Source: Dryocosmus kuriphilus (Eukaryota > Arthropoda > Insecta > Hymenoptera > Cynipidae). From it: a stretch of DNA of 64,000 nucleotides. The notes beneath the pieces were generated by a model. That model did no database searches and had not been told where the DNA came from. It saw only the letters and a program-made list of their open reading frames with translations. The stretch is from positions 114,312,252-114,376,251 of the forward strand of contig CM076189.1 in assembly GCA_038277395.1 (NCBI GenBank), in the 5' to 3' direction. Numbering within the stretch: the stretch's first letter is position 1; the number at the start of each line of letters is the position of its first letter. A program made the position numbers and the translations under genes. Shown one piece after another: positions 57,246-64,000 of this stretch.

Positions 57246-59208
57246 ATGAGAGTTATCACCCTCAGGACGGTGGACTCACCTGCGATCGGACCAGGATCCC
57301 TAATGCGTGGGTACTTAACTCTACTATGGGACTTAAAAAAAAACAAACATAACACAACTCCAAATACTTCAAATAAACAGGCTTCAGTGTCTTCATTAAA
57401 AACAAATGTAGCAAGTTCTTCATCTGAACGCTACTGTAACAAAAATGTTGATGCATTTTGTTACGTATGTGCTAAGTATCACCTACCAGCTGACCAAAGA
57501 CAAATATGTGATAAAATTAAAAAAATTTACAAAAACTGTTTTGTATTGGATATTTATAACCAAGATAAAAAATGGATACCACACAAGATATGTAGTGCTT
57601 GTTGCATGATGATGACCAGATACGATTCCGAAAAAAAACCTGAAAAATTAAAGTTTGTAAAACCTGCATATTGGGAAGAAGAGCCATCATGCGCAGCAAA
57701 CTGTTATATATGTTTGACAAAAATGACAGGAATTAATAAAAGAAATATTCAGAGTATCAAATATCCTGAAGTTTCGAAGCTGGTAAGAACAGTAGAGGAA
57801 AATATTGATATTGACGATGAAAGTGACAGTTCAATAGATTCAAGGGAAAGTATGTCAACCAATGATGCATGCATGCGATATTAGTGACGCTGAAGAAGAT
57901 GAATATAAAGATGGAGATGAATATATTTCAGATGATGGAGATATGAGTACAAGTAGTGAATACTATGCTACTAATGGTCAAGACAAAACTCCAAAAATCA
58001 TAGATCAAAAAGGATTGAATGATCTTTTAAGGGACCTGGATTTAACTGAAGATAAAGCGGAATATCTAGCTTCATACACGAAAGGCTGTAACAACTGTCT
58101 CTCAAAAGGCACAAGAATATCATATTACCGAAACCGGGAGGAAGACTTTAGAAAATATTTTAAGATGATAGGGGAACCTTCATTAGTGTATTGCAATAAT
58201 GTGGAAGGGTTAATGAATGAGTTCCAGATAGGAATCTATAAGGACAATGAATGGAGACTATTTATAGACTCCTCCACTACAAGTCTGAAGGCAGTATTAC
58301 TTCATAACACTAATGCTTTTGCGTCAATTCCCATAGCTCATTCAACCATACTAAAAGAAGAATATAGTACGATGAAATTCATTTTCGAGACAATAAAATA
58401 TTCTGAGCATAACTGGCTTATTTGGGGGGATCTTAAGATTTTAACTATACTGTTAGGACAACAATCTGGAAATACGAAATATTCTTGTTTTTTGTGTTTA
58501 TGGGACAGCAGAGATCGCAAGAAGCACTATATAACGGAGATATGGCCGAACAGAGCATCTTTCGAGGCTGGTTCTGCTAATATTGTACGCGAAACACTGG
58601 TTGATCGCAGTAAGGTATTGCTTCCACCCCTCCACATCAAACTCGGCTTGATGAAGCAATATGTAAAGGGCTTAAATAAAGAAGGAGAGTGCTTTCAATA
58701 TTTGAAGAAAAAATTGCCTGAACTCAGCGATGCAAAAATTAATTAAGGTTTCTTTGATGGACCACAAATGTGTGAATCGTTAAAAGATAATGAGTTCGTT
58801 CTTGTAATAACTGACAAAGAAAGAGCAGCATGGGTCAGTTTTAAAGAAGTTGTACGAAATTTTCTTGGGAATAATAGAAGCGTAGAGTACAAGAAAATAG
58901 TGGATCGAATGTTGGAAAACTATAAGGAACTAGGATGTTTGATGAATTCAAAATTACATTATTTGCATTCACATACAGACGACTTTCCACAGAATCTAGG
59001 AGATTTCAGTGAGGAGCAGGAAGAGAGGTTCCACCATGATGTCAAGAAAATGGAAAAAAGATATCAAGAACGGTGGGATGTGAACACGATGGCTGATTAC
59101 TGCTGGTCATTGAAGAGGGAAAGTAATAAAAAAGGAGTCAAGCGTAAAAGAGAGTCACTTGTACGATCATTTAAAAAGAAAAGAGTAAGACACCATACAA
59201 AACAATAG
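57246..59208 (+). pseudogene. Transposase-like protein, one frameshift and one stop
   Basis: Three frames form one protein of about 640 residues: 57246-57884, 57862-58746, 58768-59208. The N-terminus has paired Cys clusters (FCYVCAKYHLP, KICSACCMMM, CAANCYICLTK), probably zinc-binding. An acidic linker follows (DISDAEEDEYKDGDE). The C-terminal part has KYSCFLCLWDSRDRKKHY, then LLPPLHIKLGLMKQYVKGL and LGDFSEEQEERFHHDVKKME, ending in a basic tail (KKKRVRHHTKQ). I remember similar uncharacterised proteins being widespread in arthropods, but not a name. The frameshift lies in a repeated ATGC near 57865 and the stop is TAA at 58743-58745. The true start is unclear. Confidence 0.75.
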
Positions 59209-59744
59209 ATAAATGAAGGTTCTCGATATTTTCTAAATCGATGATCCATATAGTTATAATGTCTGTCTCTGTTTACTCAGCGACCATAAAAACGTATACG
59301 TGTGGTAGTTGTGTCTATTCACAGGGGTTTTCCTCGATTTATCCTTGATATGACCCTGCCCCTTACCTGATGGAGAAAAACGGACCCCGGATTCGGACTC
59401 AGCGACCACAAAAACGTATAGATGTAGTAATTGTGTCTGTTCACATGCTTCTTCCTCGATTTATCCTTGAAATGACCTTGAACCTGACCTGACGGAGACA
59501 AACAGCCCTCAAACTCGGACTCAGGGACCCGAAAAACAAAGAAAAACGGCAGCTTTGTCCACATTCGTGTAATAATCTTGATTTGACCTTTAAATGACCT
59601 TGACCCTCACCTGATGGAGAAAAACGGAACCCGGATTCGGGCTCAGCGACCCCAAAAACATATAGATATGGTGGTCTTGTCACGTGCGCAGAAAATTTTT
59701 TTTTTTGTGGGGCTGTGTGATTAGCTGTTATTCCGGGAATTTAG

Positions 59745-60338
59745 ACATGTCTTACAGAATTTATGTATGTCAAGTCATTTTGAAAGAATGTGAAGATATT
59801 CGGGAGATTTAAAAAAAATTGAAAGAATTTTAACAGACTTTAAGTGATTTGTGTGACTTTATAAGAGTCTCAACTGTATATTTGACGAAAGACTTTAACT
59901 TTCGTAATACCGTAAAATCTCCTAGAAAGACCCAAAAGTTACTTAAAATCTCCTAAAATTCTGTAATGTTTTTTTGGAGTCCCTCGAATTTTTTCACATA
60001 TTTTTTTTATTATGAGTGTTTTAAAGGTTCCGGGGATTATAATAGTTTTGCGTTTTTCTGAAAATTTATATATATCCTAAGGAATTCATGTATGCCTAAT
60101 TGCATGAGTCAATAATTTTATCATTTTATGGCGGTTTAAGCGTTTGCTATCGATTTTCATATACTTCCCTAATTTTAAGGAATTTTAACGAACTTATATC
60201 GATTATTATCTATATCCACGAATTTCATGAAATTTCTTAAGATTTTAGAATATTTAAAAGGGTTTTGGAAGGTCTCAAAGATTGTGAAGCATTTCGAAGG
60301 ACGTCAGGGCTTCAAAAAAAATTAAATTCCAGCCAAAC
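59745..60338. repeat. Copy of the 54.1-54.6 kb flank
   Basis: GAATTTATGTATGTCAAGTC and following phrases repeat the sequence 3' of the terminal exon. The DNA transposon lies at its left edge. Confidence 0.65.
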
Positions 60339-60448
60339 AGGACTTAGCCTTTGATAAAGAACAACAACGACGGGATTTGGGCACCTTTCGTCTAGCAGCC
60401 TCCGGAGCATCAGCACCTAAAGTCTTTCTCTGAATTTTATAGGTAACA
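60339..60448. other. Open island flanked by AG and GT, strand uncertain
   Basis: Bounded by AGCCAAACAG and GTAACATTTT. The plus strand reads DLAFDKEQQRRDLGTFRLAA then a stop; the minus strand reads KTLGADAPEAARRKVPKSRR, CCSLSKAKSCLAGI and a stop. It stands out by composition. It does not fit the phase of the microexons. Possibly a scrap of another element. Confidence 0.3.
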
Positions 60449-60719
60449 TTTTTGAGTTTTCTCAATTTACATTTTGTGGAAAGCTTTCGAGCATTTCGCC
60501 TAGTTTTAAGAAATTTTAACGGTTATCTAGGGATTACGACGTATTTCCACGTATTTCAAGGTATCTCGTACGATTTAAAGATACTTGACAAGGCACATTA
60601 AACCGAAAAAAGACCGCGCCTCAAAATAATTTGTGTATTTAGAGCTGGAAATCATTTTAACATCTGCGGGCATCTCAAATAAAGATATTATGAGTTTGCG
60701 ATGGTTTCTCAGGTTAGGT
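60449..60719. other. Spacer, nothing recognised
   Basis: AT-rich flank between the island and the gypsy remnant. No feature beyond weak TTTTAAG repeats. Confidence 0.4.
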
Positions 60720-60959
60720 TAACTTTTAGGAGCCAAAAAGGTCATGGCAAAGTCTCCTGACATTACCGTGGGGATCTAAAGAACCCTTCGCCGAGGTATG
60801 CAAGGCGGGCCTCTCGATAATAAGGTGTCATCCCTCGTCTTAGTCTGTAACGCCTCCTGGGCATAAAATCGTCGTTGTGTACCCCTCGTCAAAGGAATCG
60901 GTCACGTTGATTGTATCGTGGTACGGCGCAGAGGGTGATCGTCAGCTTCCATCGCGTTG

Positions 60960-61240
60960 CCGGGTGCCCATGATTCTTCCCTCCTGGGAAGAGTGTGGGT
61001 CTGCCGGTTATATCCTTACCAGTGCTACTGTGTAGAGCGACTGTCCGTCATTCCCGTGGGGTGGTTACCCGGGCTGCTTCCCTCCTGGGATGATTATGGG
61101 TCGGTTGGTGGTAGTTCAGCCTGAGATGACGTGTAGCGTGACTGCTGATCATCACTGTTTGGTTGGTTACCCATGCTGCTTCCTCATGAGAAGAGTTTGG
61201 GTCTGTGGACGGTAGCTCATCCTGAGCTTCTGCTTGGGTG
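60960..61240 (-). repeat. About 100-bp tandem repeat in the gypsy 3' region
   Basis: Three imperfect units start near 60967, 61068 and 61168 (landmarks GCTTCCCTCCTGGGATGATT, then ATGGGTCGGTTGGTGGTAG). On the minus strand they read Pro/His/Thr-rich segments such as LNYHQPTHNHPRREAARV and AQDELPSTDPNSSHEEAAWV. Confidence 0.65.
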
Positions 61241-61350
61241 GCCGGTGTTCGGAGGAGTTGTCTTCTGTGTACATTTGCTCACACTTCGTTGATCCGTATC
61301 CGTAAAGCCTTGGCTAAAGGTCTGGTCCTTCTTGGACAAGGGGTGGTTGC

Positions 61351-62120
61351 CTACATGCACCCACTCACCTGGTTCATGGCACCAGGTGTGTTCATTTTTA
61401 TCAGCGTGTGTCGGTTGCTACTGTGCTTGATGGACACTGGCTCCTTCAGTCCTCTCCTGTCGTCCCATATATTCTTAGTGGTCCTTTGTTTCAAGCCGTC
61501 TTCCCTTGTCTTCTCCTTTTTGTCTTCGCTGTTCCCTTCTCTCTTGCGTAAGTACAAGTGGCAGCTCGACACATATTTCCGCAACTCACGGCGCATTCCA
61601 GGCCAGTAAAAATGTCTTTGGATGTCCCTGAGGTTCTCGTCCAAATACGGGTGTTGAACTCCGGTGGATTCGCTCGGAACGCGGAGTGACCATCCTTTAT
61701 TGTCTGGGCAACGTTTCCAGAAGCCACGATGGTCCAGGCGGTGCTCCTGAACGTACCGCTCTTCGTATGCGCTTCTTCGGGGCTGCTCGCTTAGCTCGTT
61801 CCACCTTTCGACTTTGCGGTTGACTTTGGTGACGATTTGTTGCCCTTTTCCGACTTCCTCGAGTTGCCCTTTGTGGAATTGATACGTGGTGGGGTGGCAG
61901 TCTCGGTGCCTTCGGATCATTTGTGGAGTGCGGACAACATCATCTCCCGGTCGGGTTCTCCTGGAGAAGGCGCATCCGGGCCGAGGTATCGCGAAGGTGT
62001 GCCCGCGAGCTCATTGTCCTTCCCGTGAAAATGTTTAACATTGAATTTAAACAAGCCAAGGCAACTGGTCCACTGGGTCAAATCCGTCTGCATGTCTTTC
62101 ATTTGGCACAACCACCTCAA
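61351..62120 (-). pseudogene. Gypsy integrase N-terminal region
   Basis: Frame 61917-62120 contains LTQWTSCLGLFKFNVKHFHG, then KDNELAGTPSR (end of RNase H, NxxADxLSR-like). Frame 61351-61920 contains YLDENLRDIQRHFYWPGM then SSCHLYLRKREGN, the HHCC zinc-binding segment with WPGM. The catalytic DDE core is not recognisable: the following sequence is Lys/Glu-rich and diverges. Confidence 0.65.
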
Positions 62121-62297
62121 GCCTTTGCTGCCGGTTTGGAGTGCAAGGTGGTGGTCTTTGCAGTATAGGTGGTACCGTCGGATGTCTCAGATGACTGTGA
62201 GGCACTCTTGCTCGTTGCAGTGGTACCCTGTTTCCAACGGTTTGAATTTCGCTCTCGCATAGTATGTTATCCGTCGTTACGCATCGTCTTCCGTTTG

Positions 62298-62534
62298 TTA
62301 AAGGACCCCTCGCATTCTCCGGTCACTAACATCGGTTTGTAAAATATATGGGAGGTCGCGATCGTACTGATCCGACTTCGGCAGCTCCATTATTATGTTA
62401 ACGATGGCGCCGAAGGCGGACTGAGCACCGAAGATACACCTGTAAGAGTAGTTTGTGTTGAAGAGGACCGCTAGGGGTGCGGAAACTTCAGCTAAGTGTG
62501 ATACGTATTTTCTCAGCCAACCGCAGATACCCAC
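62298..62534 (-). pseudogene. Gypsy RT connection and RNase H start
   Basis: 78 residues: MGICGWLRKYVSHLAEVSAP, then LAVLFN (connection region) and ILQTDVSDRRMRGVL, the RNase H TDASxxGxGAVL block with changes (Val for Ala). The rest of RNase H continues at about 62100-62290 in another frame. Confidence 0.65.
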
Positions 62535-62724
62535 AAAACTTCGGAGTCGTTCTCTTCGTGCGAGGTGGTGTGGCGTTTTGGATCGGCCGTATGTTTTCCG
62601 GCTTGGCGTGGGTACTGCCTTACGTCAAGACGTGGTCCAAGTACTCTAAGCTGGTCCTTCCAAAATTACATTACTTTGGGGTTGCTGGTGAGACCGTGGA
62701 ACTCGAATCTTTCGAAGAGGAGAG

Positions 62725-63400
62725 CTAAGTGCAGCAGGGGCTCCGGGACGTCCGACGATTAGGTGATGGGGTCGTCAAGCAGGCGTTTACGAACTTCCTC
62801 CAGTACTGTCCCAAAGCTTCACGCATGAGGTTCTTGAAGGTACTGGGGGCGTTCTTTACGCCAAAAGGGGGTACTTGGAACTGATACTGCCCTCCGCCCG
62901 GAATTGTGAAGGCCGTGTATTTGCGGGAAACGTAGTAGAGAGGTACCTCCCAGTGTTCTTCAGGTCGATAGTGTACAAGACTCCCGGAATTCGATCCAGA
63001 AGCACCTCGTTCCATCCTTCTCAGCTTGATTAAGGGGCGTGAAAAGTAGAAGGAAGATACTAGTGTAATAATCCACTTTTCCAGCATCTCGGATGTGTCG
63101 GCATCCATGAACATCTTGTTTTCTTCAAAAAACAGCGTAGGAGTATACGAGCCTCTGGTTTGACGTAAGATAAATTTCGTGCTTTACGGTAAAGGTGGGT
63201 TCAAATCATCAACCTTGGTGGAAAATGCTTTGGTGTAAATCGATGATCTCCCAGAATTGTGAACATTCTTCGGCAGAGAAACCCGTGATGAGTGAGCTGC
63301 TCCTTGATAATCACGGGTGTGGTGAAGTTGGTGGTCTGTGTTACGGGCAGAGAGAAGACTCTCTGTCGTTCCGTGAGTCCCATATAAAGGCATCGTATAT
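62725..63400 (-). pseudogene. Gypsy reverse transcriptase, frame broken at the active site
   Basis: Frame 62725-63114 contains YVSRKYTAFTIPGG, then QFQVPPFGVKNAPSTFKNLM, the hallmark FGLxNAPxTFQ block. The next expected motif, YLDDI, appears as LLDDPI near 62751-62770 but one frame off. Earlier RT blocks lie at 63000-63200 (LDRIPGVLYTIDLK) in another frame. Inactive. Confidence 0.7.
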
Positions 63401-63507
63401 ATTGTCCACAATGGCGCCGTGTTAGTTTATCCAGTCACGAACCAGTATTACTTAACCTCGCTGTTCTTCAGTGACGTGAGAAAGCCCCGCGTAAGATTTG
63501 CCGTCTA

Positions 63508-63840
63508 TTACCATATCCAAACGTACCTCCCGTCGAATGGGCAGTATGCGCCCTTTGTCCGCGAGCTCTGCTTCCGTTCTTCCGGGGAGTAGTTGTCTAG
63601 GTGTCCGGCGGTGAGCAGGCCAGTTGGAACTGCATTATCGGTAGCCCCACAATCATCGAGGGCGTGTACATCCCTTTCACCCAGGTAGGCGCGTAGTTGG
63701 AGGAGGGATCCTCGTGTGGTCCTGGCGGTGTTTAAATTTCGGGTGTGGACATGTTTGGATCCGAGCTGGTCGTGGCGGTGGTGCGTCACCTTCCGCAACC
63801 TGGCGCCAGTTTCCGGCGGAGCGGCTCTTTCATTCAACAT
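63508..63840 (-). pseudogene. Gypsy protease region
   Basis: 110 residues with VHALDDCGATDNAVPTGLL, where DCGAT is in the place of the D-S/T-G-A protease active site. A Cys in the second position is a variant also known in some Ty3/gypsy families. Upstream residues are His/Arg-rich. The C-terminal protease half continues in other frames. Confidence 0.6.
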
Positions 63841-64000
63841 CGGACAGTACCGATAAAGGTGGCAGCCGAGGCAGTAATTGCACTGGGGGGAGTTCAGGCT
63901 CGGTGAAACTTGCCACTCAAGGTTCGTGAAGCCTGAGGCAGGCTTTGCTTTGAGGGAAACGGAGATCTTGTATTCGTTGGAGGATGCTTCGAACTCACCT

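Larger units (their letters stand above)
56244..59718 (+). mobile_element. DNA transposon with long repeat-bearing inverted ends
   Basis: About 3.47 kb. Ends are inverted: ACACAGCCCCAC, an A run, TTTTCTGTGCACGTGACCAG at the left, and the reverse complement at the right. Inside each end are about four directly repeated units of 115-125 bp (landmarks TTTTTGGGGTCCCTGAGTCC and CCATCAGGTCAGG), inverted between the two ends, for 450-500 bp of inverted repeat. No target duplication is obvious (ATTA is near both edges). Encloses a transposase-like gene. Superfamily not identified. Confidence 0.8.
60720..64000 (-). mobile_element. Ty3/gypsy retrotransposon remnant, runs off the window
   Basis: GC-richer minus-strand element. 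From the window end downward: gag/protease (63508-63840), RT (62725-63400), RNase H (62298-62534), integrase (61351-61920) and a repetitive C-terminal region (60960-61240). The 5' LTR, if present, is beyond 64000; no 3' LTR is recognised near 60720. All domains are in different frames. It lies outside the host gene as defined by its terminal exon. Confidence 0.8.

Noticed and set aside
57110..57320. Possible snRNA or rRNA fragment
   Set aside because: Short words resemble U1 (e.g. TCCCTAATG), but no continuous alignment or fold to U1, U2 or 5S could be made by eye.

Overview
This is eukaryotic, AT-rich, repeat-dominated DNA, almost certainly from an insect. The mariner elements, Ty3/gypsy elements and LINEs resemble families common in Hymenoptera, so a wasp or ant is my guess; that is inference from general appearance, not a search. 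There are no bacterial operons, tRNAs or rRNAs that I can recognise.

The most interesting content is a spliced plus-strand host gene that simple ORF calling misses. Between about 2.6 kb and 54.0 kb I find a series of microexons (30-102 nt). Most have a polypyrimidine-AG acceptor and a GT donor, and all are read in the same phase: each begins with the last two bases of a codon and ends with the first base of the next (symmetric 1-1 exons). The best are 2589-2690, 16637-16699, 21269-21310, 22498-22539, 22796-22846, 30628-30690 and 46787-46852. They lead to a 3' terminal exon at 53634-54037 that opens in the same phase, encodes 133 residues of an unrecognised domain, and is followed by an AATAAA. 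The microexons encode short Pro/Ser/Lys-rich peptides. They fall into related families made by duplication of exon plus flanking intron, including broken copies (an in-frame stop at 21589, lost donors near 24360 and 24627). By hand alignment the exons differ more between copies than the adjacent intron does, the pattern expected of a fast-diversifying secreted or effector-type gene.

The introns have two architectures. From 13.3 to 31 kb they are AT-rich degenerate repeats with a conserved block just before each microexon. In 1-3.8 kb and 34.2-53.5 kb they are composite units of about 4.4 kb: a bridge block that can hold one microexon, a TTTTCATTTCATT array (A), a roughly 10-bp (ACTTCAAAAG)n array (B) and a (TTTTAAGGGA)n array (C). 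The B arrays create many spurious Lys-rich ORFs.

Mobile elements interrupt this framework. Two copies of one LINE family lie at 316-2142 and 16987-20634 (the latter with a 13-bp target duplication), and two of another at 9386-13266 and 25791-28790. There is a Ty3/gypsy remnant at 5276-9310, an LTR-element fragment at 39081-41086, mariners at 15616-16550 and 32340-33660, a 3.5-kb DNA transposon with long repeat-bearing inverted ends at 56244-59718, and a second Ty3/gypsy remnant from about 60.7 kb to the window end. Every LINE and LTR element inside the host gene lies antisense to it, which independently supports its existence and direction. Nearly all element ORFs are broken.
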